A stretch of DNA of 32,850 nucleotides from an uncultured Anaerolineaceae bacterium (lineage in GTDB: Bacteria; Chloroflexota; Anaerolineae; Promineifilales; Promineifilaceae). Under the pieces are notes generated by a model, which was given only the letters and a program-made list of their open reading frames with translations, searched no databases and was not told where the DNA came from. This document shows positions 21,984-29,014 of the stretch, piece after piece. The translations under genes and the position numbers were made by a program. Every line of letters starts with the position of its first letter. The first letter of the stretch is position 1. The DNA lies in the NCBI GenBank assembly GCA_937967805.1, contig CALBTC010000520.1, positions 1 to 32,850 on the forward strand, read 5' to 3'.

Positions 21984-23896
21984 CCCCCACCAGAACACGC
22001 CACATTGGCTACGCTCTTCTGCTGCTCCTGGCCTTTACGCTGCCGTTTGAACTGGATCGGCCGCTGCTGGCCATCGGTCCGCTGGCGGTGACGAACCTGG
22101 AACTGCTGCTGGGATTGATTTTGCTCGTGGCTGTGGTGACTTGGTTTGGAGATAAGGGCAGCCACAGAGGGCTGCCCCTACCACATCGCGGGGTGGTTTT
22201 GTTGTTGGTGGCGGGGGGATTGTTTGTGGGAACGGCCGTGCTCGCTCCTGAGCAAAACGGCAATGCCCTCAAAGCATCTTTTCGCCTGCTCAGCGGAATG
22301 GCTTTAGCCCTGGCCATCCTTTTATTGGTGCGCACCACCCGCCAGCACATTACTTTGCTGCTGGCAATATTGGCTGGTGGTTTGCTGGTGGCGATCATTG
22401 GCCTGTCTGAAGTGTGGCTGGGGCGTGAGTTTGGCTGGCTGGCGCCGTTCCGCGGCGGCATTACGGTGACGGGTGAATATTTGCGCCTCACCGGACCGCT
22501 CGATTATGCCAACCACGCTGCCATGTTTATCGAAGTCACCGCGCCGCTGCTGCTGGTGGCCGGCTGGCTGTGGTGGAAGAGGGTGGGGAAGACGGCCGTT
22601 CTCTTGCTCGTGGTTTTGGCGCTGCTGCTGTTGCTCCAAGCCAGCTTTGCCACCCTAAGCCGGGCCAGCTTCGTGACAATTGGTGCTGTAGGTATAGGAA
22701 TGATGTTTCTGCTGAGCCAGAGTAATGGATTGAAAAGTGTATGGAGAAAACTAACCGCGGAGAACGCGCAGAGCGCGGAGGAAAAAAGAGGTCAAGGAAA
22801 TCCTCTGCGTCTCTGCGGTTCAATTTTCTTGAGGAATCAGGCGGTGTGGCCGTGGCTGGGGCTGGTTGGGTTGGTAGGCATACTTTTCATTTTTAATACG
22901 CTGGGCAGCGATGTATTCCGCCTGCGTTTTGCCAGCGAAGGGGACAACGGCTGGTACGAGGCCGTCTGGCAGGTGCCGCCGCAGCTGACGCTGGCCGCCA
23001 ACGAAATCCAGCCGGTGCCGATCGTTGTGACCAATGCCGGGGCGTTGACCTGGTCCAGCAACCGGGCCCAGCCGATTAACCTGGGCGGGCGCTGGATTCA
23101 GGCGGAGAGCGGCTTGCAGATGGCCGAACCGCGCTGGCCGTTTGCTCAATCTATTCCGCCCGGTGAAACGGCCGTAATGCAAATCCCCCTGCGCGCGCCG
23201 TCTAATCCAGGGGTGTACACGCTCATTTGGGACGTGGTGCATGAGCAGGTCACCTGGTTTGGCGAGAAGAGCGGCGTTTTTGCCACCAGCACGGTGCGGG
23301 TATTGCCTTCCAACAACCGCTCCCCGTTTCCTGAGCCAGACACGGTAGCCCCTGCCTGGAATTACGCGCTGCCGATTCCGGAGCGGAGTACACTGTGGCG
23401 GCTGGCATTGCAGTTTATTGGGGAACGGCCGTTGCTGGGCATTGGCCTGGATAATTTTCGGTTGGGGTACGGCCGTTTGCTCAACGCCGACAGTTGGAAC
23501 GAAACCATCCACACCAATAACTGGTATCTGGAATTTTTGGTGGGCGGTGGACTGCTGGCGGCGCTGCCGTTTTTTGCTTGGCTCGCCTGGGAAGGGCTGC
23601 TGGCCTGGCGCGTCTTGCGCCGTCCGCCGGTTGATCCCTGGCTGCTGGCCATTTTGGCCGGGCTGCTGGCCTTTCTCATTCACGGCCTGCTCGATTTCTT
23701 TTTGTTGTTCAACAGCACCGGCCTGCTTTTCTGGCTGCTCGTTGGCCTCTGGTGGCAATGGCTAGAAGAACATAAAAATCCGCAGACTGGCGATCATGGA
23801 TCGCGGCAGATTGCGCAGATGGCTTCTCTTCATTCTCTGTGGGTCTCTGTGTCTTCTCTGCGTAACTCTGTGTTCCGCTTTTCAAGGAAGGTTTGA
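21980..23896 (+). CDS. O-antigen ligase/polymerase-like protein with inserted Ig-like domain
   Basis: A 638-residue Wzy/WaaL-type membrane protein, starting at the ATG at 21980 that overlaps the flippase stop. Helices fill about 8-245 and 285-310. Residues about 328-445 are a soluble insert with an NBR1-type Ig-like pattern (LTLAANEIQPVPIVVTN, GALTWSS, PGETAVMQIPLRAPSNPG, VYTLIWDVVHEQVTWFG). The conserved ligase region follows (ERPLLGIGLDNFRLGYGRLL, TIHTNNWYLEFLVGGGL), then more helices. Two in-frame repeats add peptide: about 59-68 (GGGCAGCC hairpin, 22156-22177) and about 256-285 (CGCGGAG repeat, 22752-22831). The last 40 residues or so are also repeat-like. It joins glycan units to an acceptor or polymerises them. 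Confidence 0.88.
   Translation: MTPTRTRHIGYALLLLLAFTLPFELDRPLLAIGPLAVTNLELLLGLILLVAVVTWFGDKGSHRGLPLPHRGVVLLLVAGGLFVGTAVLAPEQNGNALKASFRLLSGMALALAILLLVRTTRQHITLLLAILAGGLLVAIIGLSEVWLGREFGWLAPFRGGITVTGEYLRLTGPLDYANHAAMFIEVTAPLLLVAGWLWWKRVGKTAVLLLVVLALLLLLQASFATLSRASFVTIGAVGIGMMFLLSQSNGLKSVWRKLTAENAQSAEEKRGQGNPLRLCGSIFLRNQAVWPWLGLVGLVGILFIFNTLGSDVFRLRFASEGDNGWYEAVWQVPPQLTLAANEIQPVPIVVTNAGALTWSSNRAQPINLGGRWIQAESGLQMAEPRWPFAQSIPPGETAVMQIPLRAPSNPGVYTLIWDVVHEQVTWFGEKSGVFATSTVRVLPSNNRSPFPEPDTVAPAWNYALPIPERSTLWRLALQFIGERPLLGIGLDNFRLGYGRLLNADSWNETIHTNNWYLEFLVGGGLLAALPFFAWLAWEGLLAWRVLRRPPVDPWLLAILAGLLAFLIHGLLDFFLLFNSTGLLFWLLVGLWWQWLEEHKNPQTGDHGSRQIAQMASLHSLWVSVSSLRNSVFRFSRKV
22156..22182. repeat. in-frame GGGCAGCC hairpin inside the ligase gene
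   Basis: GGGCAGCC (22156-22163) and GGCTGCCC (22170-22177) pair perfectly over a six-base loop, and CTACC follows. It translates as KGSHRGLPLP in a cytoplasmic or inter-helix loop without breaking the frame. A bigger relative with a GGGGCGAGGC start lies at 28926-28987. Confidence 0.6.
22752..22831. repeat. in-frame CGCGGAGAACGCG repeat inside the ligase gene
   Basis: AACCGCGGAGAACGCG (about 22753-22768) and CCTCTGCGTCTCTGCGGTT (22802-22820) form an imperfect inverted repeat. It encodes a charged segment (TAENAQSAEEKRGQGNPLRL) in the hydrophobic protein and keeps the frame. The same family lies at 11092-11157 and 30139-30198. Confidence 0.7.
23776..23890. repeat. repeat-derived 3' end of the ligase gene
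   Basis: CCGCAGACTGG and GCAGATTGCGCAGATGG, then a string of CTCTGTGGGTCTCTGTGTCTTCTCTGCG units, all of the AGATT/CTCTGCG repeat style. It encodes the last 38-40 residues of the ligase, and its 3' end contains the AGGAAGG Shine-Dalgarno of the glycosyltransferase gene. Confidence 0.6.
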
Positions 23897-25020
23897 TGCG
23901 TATTGGCTTTGATGGCACACCGCTGCTTGGGCAGCGCTCCGGCGTAGGGCATTACACGGGCCGCCTGCTGGCTCATTTGGTGCAGCAGCGGCCGGAGTGG
24001 GAATATATGCTGTTCAGCAATCGTCCCTTTGAGCCGCTGGAGACGGAGCTGGCGCATGCCCTGCCCCTGGTCGATAATTTTGGCTTTAGCCGCTTTGTTT
24101 GGATGCAGCTGATGCTGCCCCGCATCATTCGCCAACGGCAGCCGGATTTGTGCCATTTTCCCAACAACACCGCGCCGTTGCACCTCAGCCGTCCTTCGGT
24201 CATTACCATTCATGATGCATCGTTGTTTTTGCACAGCCGGCATCATCCTCGGAGCCGGCTGCTGGCGCTGCGGCTGCTGCTGCCCCATGTGGCCCGGCGG
24301 GCGACGGCCGTTATCACCGTTTCCCACCACGCCCGCCAGGATTTAATGCGCGTCTTGCAGCTTCCCGCCGAGAAAATTCATGTCATCCACGAGGCGGCAC
24401 CAGCCGGCTTCCAGCCGCTGGGTGACCCAATTCAACGCCGCCGGCTCCGCGCCCGGTATAATTTGCCGGAACAGTTTGTGCTGTTTGTAGGCACGATGGA
24501 GCCGCGCAAGAATCTCAAGCGGCTGATTCGGGCGATTGCCCAACTGCGCCGGCGCGGCTGCGACACGCGGCTGGTGCTGGCGGGGCCCGATGGTTGGCTG
24601 ATCAACGGCTCGCTGGACAAGGAGATCGAGACGCTGGACTTACAGGATGTGGTGCAAAATTTGGGCTACGTGCCCCAGGAAGATTTGCCAGGTATTTACT
24701 CACTGGCAACGGTTTTTGCTTTCCCCTCGCTGTACGAGGGGTTTGGCCTGCCGCCGCTTGAGGCGATGGCCTGCGGCACGCCGGTGCTCACCAGCCGCGA
24801 TTCGGCGATGGCCGAGATTTGCGGCGAGGCGGCTTTTCTCGTTGATCCGCTGCAGGAGTTGGCGATTGCCGATGGGCTGGCCTGCCTGCTGGCAGACTCG
24901 GAGCAGCGCGAGCATTTGCGGCAGCTCGGCCTGGCACGGGCGCAGCAATATTCCTGGGAACGAACGGCGGGAGAAACGGCCGTTGTCTATGAAAATGTTC
25001 TCAACGGGAATCACAAATGA
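23896..25020 (+). CDS. family-4 glycosyltransferase (GT-B, mannosyltransferase-like)
   Basis: A 374-residue cytoplasmic GT4 enzyme. N-terminal domain: RIGFDGTPLLGQRSGVGHYTGRLL and HFPNNTAPLH. C-terminal nucleotide-sugar domain: LFVGTMEPRKNLKRLIRAI, then the EX7E motif within PSLYEGFGLPPLEAMACGTPVLTS. This motif order is that of mannosyl- or glucosyltransferases that build surface glycans. The ATG at 23896 overlaps the ligase TGA by one base (TGATG) behind AGGAAGG, and its stop overlaps the next ATG (25017). It makes a glycosidic bond in the glycan unit; donor unknown. Confidence 0.95.
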   Translation: MRIGFDGTPLLGQRSGVGHYTGRLLAHLVQQRPEWEYMLFSNRPFEPLETELAHALPLVDNFGFSRFVWMQLMLPRIIRQRQPDLCHFPNNTAPLHLSRPSVITIHDASLFLHSRHHPRSRLLALRLLLPHVARRATAVITVSHHARQDLMRVLQLPAEKIHVIHEAAPAGFQPLGDPIQRRRLRARYNLPEQFVLFVGTMEPRKNLKRLIRAIAQLRRRGCDTRLVLAGPDGWLINGSLDKEIETLDLQDVVQNLGYVPQEDLPGIYSLATVFAFPSLYEGFGLPPLEAMACGTPVLTSRDSAMAEICGEAAFLVDPLQELAIADGLACLLADSEQREHLRQLGLARAQQYSWERTAGETAVVYENVLNGNHK

Positions 25021-25826
25021 GCCGGATTTTGTTTGGGTTGTGCCTCTTTTTGCTTTTGATTAGCCACGCCTCGGCCAGCGGAGGGCCGTTTGCCTGGCTG
25101 CCGCTGCCTTTGCCAACGGCCGTTGCCGGGCAAGGCTGGCAAATCGGCGTGCTCTCGCTGCTGCCGCTGTTGGTGGTGATAGGAAGAATTTATCCGCAGA
25201 TTACGCAGGCCTGTGGTGAGCGAAGCCGAACCATTTCACAGATTGAAAATAAAAAATCTGTGAAATCTGTGGATTTTTATTTTGGGGAAACGGCCGTAAC
25301 GATTCCCCTGGCGGCATTTTCGCTGCTGGTGCTGCTGCGGCTCACGGCTGAAACTGCTTACCTGGCAGCGATGATCGGGCTGTGTTGGTTTGTTTATCTT
25401 TACCTGGTTAACCATCCAGCCTGGCAGCGAGATTGGCTGTGGCGGGTGTTGGCGATGGTGCTGCTAGTGCAGGGTGCGGTAGCTGTGGCGCAGTTCTTTT
25501 TACAGCGTGAGCTGGGCCTTATCTGGCTGGGCGAGCCAACGTTGGATTTGCTGGTTGAGGGTACCAGCGTGGCTCAGCGAGACGGCCAAAATTGGCTGCG
25601 TGCGTATGGCTTGAACAGCCATCCCAACCAGCTGGGGCTGCTCACGATGGCGCTCTGTCTGCTGCTGTGGCCTAGTCGGCATAGGGTGCAAGGCTGGTGG
25701 CGCTGGCTCTTTTGGCTGGGTCTGGCCGCAGGCATGGCCGGGCTGCTGGTGAGCCTGTCTCGCTCAGCAGTGATGGGGCTGCTGCTCGGTGTTTTGCTGT
25801 TTGGGTTGCATCGTCGCCGGGACTGA
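25017..25826 (+). CDS. second O-antigen ligase/polymerase (Wzy-like), N-terminal part; gene broken by in-frame TGA
   Basis: A 269-residue Wzy-like membrane protein fragment with about seven helices, starting at an ATG that overlaps the glycosyltransferase stop. The motif FFLQRELGLIWLGEP, then GLNSHPNQLGLLTMAL and a helix pair, match O-antigen ligase N-termini. It ends at TGA (25824-25826) after HRRRD. The frame then continues SLLRHEFVLPLALLAAGV in the same phase, so the break is a nonsense codon, not a gene end. About 25 residues (near 60-88) come from the composite repeat at 25193-25275. As a fragment it is unlikely to be active. Confidence 0.75.
   Translation: MSRILFGLCLFLLLISHASASGGPFAWLPLPLPTAVAGQGWQIGVLSLLPLLVVIGRIYPQITQACGERSRTISQIENKKSVKSVDFYFGETAVTIPLAAFSLLVLLRLTAETAYLAAMIGLCWFVYLYLVNHPAWQRDWLWRVLAMVLLVQGAVAVAQFFLQRELGLIWLGEPTLDLLVEGTSVAQRDGQNWLRAYGLNSHPNQLGLLTMALCLLLWPSRHRVQGWWRWLFWLGLAAGMAGLLVSLSRSAVMGLLLGVLLFGLHRRRD
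25193..25275. repeat. composite repeat in frame inside the second ligase gene
   Basis: ATCCGCAGATTACGCAG at the left and AATCTGTGAAATCTGTGGAT at the right flank an inner CTGTGGTGAGCGAAGCCGAACCA (25211-25233) with complementary ends TGGT (25214-25217) and ACCA (25230-25233). This is the same architecture as 12395-12474. It encodes a segment beginning YPQITQACGERSRTISQIE. Confidence 0.65.
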
Positions 25827-25850
25827 TCGCTGCTTCGCCACGAGTTTGTT

Positions 25851-26387
25851 TTGCCGCTGGCTCTTTTGGCTGCCGGTGTGCTGCTCTTTGCCGTTGCCTA
25901 TGGTGATGTTGTGGCCGGGCGGCTGCTGGCGCTGGATTCGCCGCTGGAGAGCCGCTCTCTGTGGGAGCGGCAGCGGGATTTAGGTGTGGCGTGGCAACTT
26001 TTGGCGGAACGGCCGTTCCTCGGCGTTGGTCTTGGCCAATATTTGCCAATGGCGGCTGCGATCAATCCTGAGGCGGCATTGGTGCATAACGTGCCGCTGC
26101 TCATCGGGGCGGAATTAGGGCTGGTGGGGTTGGTGCTGTGGCTGGTTTTCTGGCTGTGGCCCCTGTGGCGATTTGGTCGTCAGGCAAAATATGTTGGAGC
26201 AACGGCCATCTGGCTGGCGATGATTGTGATGGCTCTCATCCATCCCGAACCCACACTCTACCTGCCCAAAGGTGCTGTACTGTGGGGACTGGCCGCCGCC
26301 CAATGGTTTAAGCCGTCACCTTGTCACCAGCGTTCGCAGAACGCCGTCACCCTGTTACCCAGTCATCCTCCCGGGAGCCACCCATGA
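25851..26387 (+). CDS. second O-antigen ligase/polymerase, C-terminal part after the in-frame TGA
   Basis: A 178-residue continuation of the same frame, starting from TTG at 25851 without a ribosome-binding site. It holds the ligase core after the break: SPLESRSLWERQRDLGVAW, ERPFLGVGLGQY, VHNVPLLIGAELGLVGLVLW and about four helices. The last 25 residues (KPSPCHQRSQ...) are encoded by CACCTTGTCACC-type repeat sequence. The stop overlaps the nucleotidyltransferase ATG (ATGA at 26384). Translation on its own is doubtful; it should be read with 25017-25826 as one disrupted gene. Confidence 0.65.
   Translation: MPLALLAAGVLLFAVAYGDVVAGRLLALDSPLESRSLWERQRDLGVAWQLLAERPFLGVGLGQYLPMAAAINPEAALVHNVPLLIGAELGLVGLVLWLVFWLWPLWRFGRQAKYVGATAIWLAMIVMALIHPEPTLYLPKGAVLWGLAAAQWFKPSPCHQRSQNAVTLLPSHPPGSHP
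26313..26370. repeat. CCGTCACC(C/T)TGT tandem string at the ligase 3' end
   Basis: CCGTCACCTTGTCACC and CCGTCACCCTGTTACCCAGTCATCC, separated by GCGTTCGCAGAAC, repeat the motif seen at 15377-15424. They encode the C-terminal tail of the ligase. Confidence 0.55.
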
Positions 26388-27334
26388 AATTAGCCGCGCC
26401 AACCACCCTCACGCAGTTAGAGCAAGCGATCTGGCGCACGGTCGCCTATGTCGATCTGTTCGATTATCCCATGACGGCCGTTGAGATTCATCGCTACCTG
26501 GACGGCGTTCCGGCCGCGGCCAGCGAGGTGGCCAAAAGATTGGTTGACAGTCCGGCATTGGCAGATCATTTAAGCCACCAAGATGGCTTTTTCTGCCTGC
26601 CGCAGCGGGAAGATATTATAGAAATTCGGCAAGAACGTCGGCGGCGTTCCCAGAAGCTTTGGCCGGAAGCAGTACGTTACGGCCGTATCATTGCCCAACT
26701 GCCTTTTGTACGTATGCTGGCCGTCACGGGTTCCCTGGCGATGAACAACGTAGCCGATGATGCCGATATTGATTATTTTGTGGTGACAAAAAACGGCCGT
26801 CTCTGGCTAACGCGCGCCCTGGTGATCGGCATCGTCCGGCTGGCGGCGCGGCGCGGTATCATTTTGTGTCCGAATTATTTTGTGTCCGAATCGGCCCTGA
26901 CGCTGCCGGAGCGTAACATTTACACAGCCCGCGAAATTGTGCAGATGGTCCCTCTGTTTGGCCATGATGTTTACCGGCAGCTGCGGCAAAACAACTGCTG
27001 GGCTAGCCAATTTATGCCCAATGCCGACGGCCCGCCACTGGTGCAAATTCCTGAGCCGGAGCCGGCCACCTGGCCGCAAACGGTGGTCGAACTGCCTTTG
27101 CGTACGCCGCTGGGAGCATGGTTGGAGCAGTGGGAGCAGGCGCGTAAAATAGAAAAGTTGAGCAAGCAGCAAAATGGATCGGGTGAGAGTCTGTTTACGG
27201 CCGTCATCTGCAAAGGCCACTTCCAGGCCCACCAACAACGTACCCTCACCGCCTACCAACACCGCCTTAACACATCCACAGATTTCGCAGATTACACAGA
27301 TAAAAACCAAAATAATCTGCGAAAATCTGCGTAA
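26384..27334 (+). CDS. nucleotidyltransferase-domain protein with N-terminal winged-helix-like region
   Basis: A 316-residue protein from the ATG at 26384, which overlaps the preceding stop and follows GGGAG; a longer frame to 26321 runs through repeat sequence. Residues about 10-75 look like a winged helix (AIWRTVAYVDLFDYPMTAVEIHRYL). Residues about 110-200 are a polymerase-beta-type nucleotidyltransferase core with GS at 116-117 and DADID at 126-130. It is catalytically plausible, since the metal Asp residues are present. Its place among glycan enzymes suggests nucleotide transfer to a sugar or lipid or to RNA, but the substrate is unknown. About 20 C-terminal residues (TSTDFADYTDKNQNN...) come from the repeat at 27274-27343. 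Confidence 0.8.
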   Translation: MKLAAPTTLTQLEQAIWRTVAYVDLFDYPMTAVEIHRYLDGVPAAASEVAKRLVDSPALADHLSHQDGFFCLPQREDIIEIRQERRRRSQKLWPEAVRYGRIIAQLPFVRMLAVTGSLAMNNVADDADIDYFVVTKNGRLWLTRALVIGIVRLAARRGIILCPNYFVSESALTLPERNIYTAREIVQMVPLFGHDVYRQLRQNNCWASQFMPNADGPPLVQIPEPEPATWPQTVVELPLRTPLGAWLEQWEQARKIEKLSKQQNGSGESLFTAVICKGHFQAHQQRTLTAYQHRLNTSTDFADYTDKNQNNLRKSA

Positions 27335-27343
27335 TCTGTGGAT
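27274..27343. repeat. ATCCACAGATT...AATCTGTGGAT inverted repeat spanning a gene end
   Basis: ATCCACAGATTTCGCAGATTAC (27274-27295) pairs with the reverse complement in AATAATCTGCG...GTAATCTGTGGAT (27311-27343). The nucleotidyltransferase stop is inside the right arm, and the radical SAM ATG follows 14 bases after it. Confidence 0.75.
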
Positions 27344-27356
27344 AGATCAAATATTT

Positions 27357-28904
27357 ATGTCTGAGATTCTTTTTGGCCAATCGTATTACCTGAAGTTTGA
27401 TCCCAAGCTGTGGCGAGCCATGCAGCCGTATCCACCGCTGGGCACGCTGTATGCCGCCAGCGTGGCCCGCCAAGAAGGGTACAGCGTCACCTTGTTCGAC
27501 GCCATGCTGGCTGACTCCGAAACCGAGTGGGCAGCAGCCTTGGCCCGGCATCAACCACGCTATGCCATCATCTACGAAGACAGCTTTAATTACCTCTCTA
27601 AAATGTGCCTGCTGGCAATGCGTCAGGCGGCCTTCAACATGATCAAAATGGCGAAGGCTCAGGAGTGCGTTGTCATTTTATGTGGCTCCGATGCGACTGA
27701 CCACACGGAGGCTTATTTGCAAGCGGGAGCCGATTTTGTGCTGCTGGGCGAGGGTGAGGAGACGATGGTTGAGCTGTTGGCGGTGCTGGACGGCCGTTCC
27801 ACCGTTCCCTTCACCCAAATCCTCGGCCTGGCTTACAAGATTGGCGATGACATCTACCAAAACCCGCGCCGCCCCGTCCTCACCGGCATTGATGACCTGC
27901 CGAACCCGGCCTGGGACCTGGTGGACGTGGAAAAATATCGCCGCATCTGGCTAGAGCGGCACGGTTACTACTCCATGAATATGGTCACCACGCGGGGCTG
28001 CCCCTACCATTGCAACTGGTGCGCCAAGCCGATTTGGGGGCAGCGGTACAATGCCCGCACGCCGCGCAGCGTCGCCGCCGAAATGCGTTGGCTGCAAGAC
28101 ACCTACCAGCCCAACCACATCTGGTTCGCCGACGACATCATGGGGCTCAAGCCGGGCTGGTGGTCCGAATTTGCTGATGAGGTGGTAGCACAGGGCGTGG
28201 ATTTGCCCTTCAAATGCCTCAGCCGGGCCGATTTAATCGTGCGCCAGGCGGACAACGTGGCCGCGCTCAAGCGGGCCGGCTGCGACATCATCTGGCTGGG
28301 TGCCGAATCCGGCTCGCAGAAGATTTTGGACGCGATGGAGAAAGGCACGACGGTTGCGCAGATTCGGCAGGCTGCGGCTCAACTGCAGGCGGCAGGGATC
28401 AAAGTTGGCTTCTTCCTCCAGTTTGGCTATCCGGGCGAAACGCGGGCAGACATCGAAAAAACACTCCAACTGGTGCGGGGCTGCCTGCCGGACGATATCG
28501 GCATATCGGTGTCGTACCCGCTGCCGGGCACGCGCTTTCATCAGCGGGTGGTGGCGCAGTTGGGGCCGCAGCAAAATTGGGTCGATTCGGCCGACCTGGC
28601 GATGATGTACCAGGGGCCGTTTCCCACCGAGTTTTATCGCCAACTGCACACTGTTGTACACAAAGAGTTCCGCGCCCGGCGTGACTGGCGCGCGCTGCGG
28701 CAGGTGGCCGCAAAACCAGACCAGTGGCGGCTGGCGCACCTGCGCGAAATGGTGGCGATTGGCTACCGTTGGGCCACGCTGCCCCTGGCCCGCTGGCGGC
28801 TCAACCGGCTGGCCGGGGCCAAACAGGCGCAATTGGTGCTGCCGCACATGCCGCTGGTTGAATCGGCCCGACCCACGCCGCAGCCGGAGGGGAGTGAGAA
28901 GTAA
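27357..28904 (+). CDS. B12-binding-domain radical SAM enzyme
   Basis: A 515-residue radical SAM protein. Residues about 1-150 are a cobalamin-binding-like domain (YPPLGTLYAASVARQEGYSVTLFD, ADFVLLGEGEETMVELL; no DxHxxG is seen, so the cofactor is uncertain). The 4Fe-4S motif CxxxCxxC is TTRGCPYHCNWC (C215, C219, C222), then IWFADDIMGLKPGW, FKCLSRADL, IWLGAESGSQKILDAMEKGTT and FFLQFGYPGETRADIE, the normal core. The start at 27357 was chosen because upstream codons are in the repeat. Its place in the operon suggests modification of a sugar or lipid (methylation, epimerisation or similar); not determinable. Confidence 0.9.
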   Translation: MSEILFGQSYYLKFDPKLWRAMQPYPPLGTLYAASVARQEGYSVTLFDAMLADSETEWAAALARHQPRYAIIYEDSFNYLSKMCLLAMRQAAFNMIKMAKAQECVVILCGSDATDHTEAYLQAGADFVLLGEGEETMVELLAVLDGRSTVPFTQILGLAYKIGDDIYQNPRRPVLTGIDDLPNPAWDLVDVEKYRRIWLERHGYYSMNMVTTRGCPYHCNWCAKPIWGQRYNARTPRSVAAEMRWLQDTYQPNHIWFADDIMGLKPGWWSEFADEVVAQGVDLPFKCLSRADLIVRQADNVAALKRAGCDIIWLGAESGSQKILDAMEKGTTVAQIRQAAAQLQAAGIKVGFFLQFGYPGETRADIEKTLQLVRGCLPDDIGISVSYPLPGTRFHQRVVAQLGPQQNWVDSADLAMMYQGPFPTEFYRQLHTVVHKEFRARRDWRALRQVAAKPDQWRLAHLREMVAIGYRWATLPLARWRLNRLAGAKQAQLVLPHMPLVESARPTPQPEGSEK

Positions 28905-29014
28905 AAAGTGAAAAGTGAAAAGTAGGGGCGAGGCAGGTGGGTAGAACGTTGGCCCAACAAGGCGCCTTACCACCACCTGCCTCGCCCGGTCCAAAGTGAA
29001 AAGTGAAAAGTGGT
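28899..29014. repeat. GGGCGAGGCAGGTGG inverted repeat inside AAAAGTG tandem strings
   Basis: A perfect 15-bp inverted repeat, GGGCGAGGCAGGTGG (28926-28940) and its reverse complement (28973-28987), with a 32-base loop. It is bordered by AAAAGTGAAAAGT strings on the left (28900-28923) and right (28993-29012). This layout suggests a small element inserted into, or flanked by duplicates of, the AAAAGTG string. The gap has no gene; the methyltransferase start lies at its right edge. Confidence 0.7.

Noticed and set aside
22820..23758. 312-codon minus-strand frame inside the ligase gene
   Set aside because: The plus-strand ligase has clear family motifs across the same span; the antisense product is Gln/Arg/Pro-rich with no domain.
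25824..25826. TGA as selenocysteine codon in the second ligase
   Set aside because: The family has no selenoproteins, the position is not a conserved Cys, and no convincing SECIS-like hairpin follows directly.
28899..29014. Insertion sequence between the radical SAM and methyltransferase genes
   Set aside because: The inverted-repeat unit is only about 62 bases and encodes no transposase; at most it is a non-autonomous element, so it is listed as a repeat.
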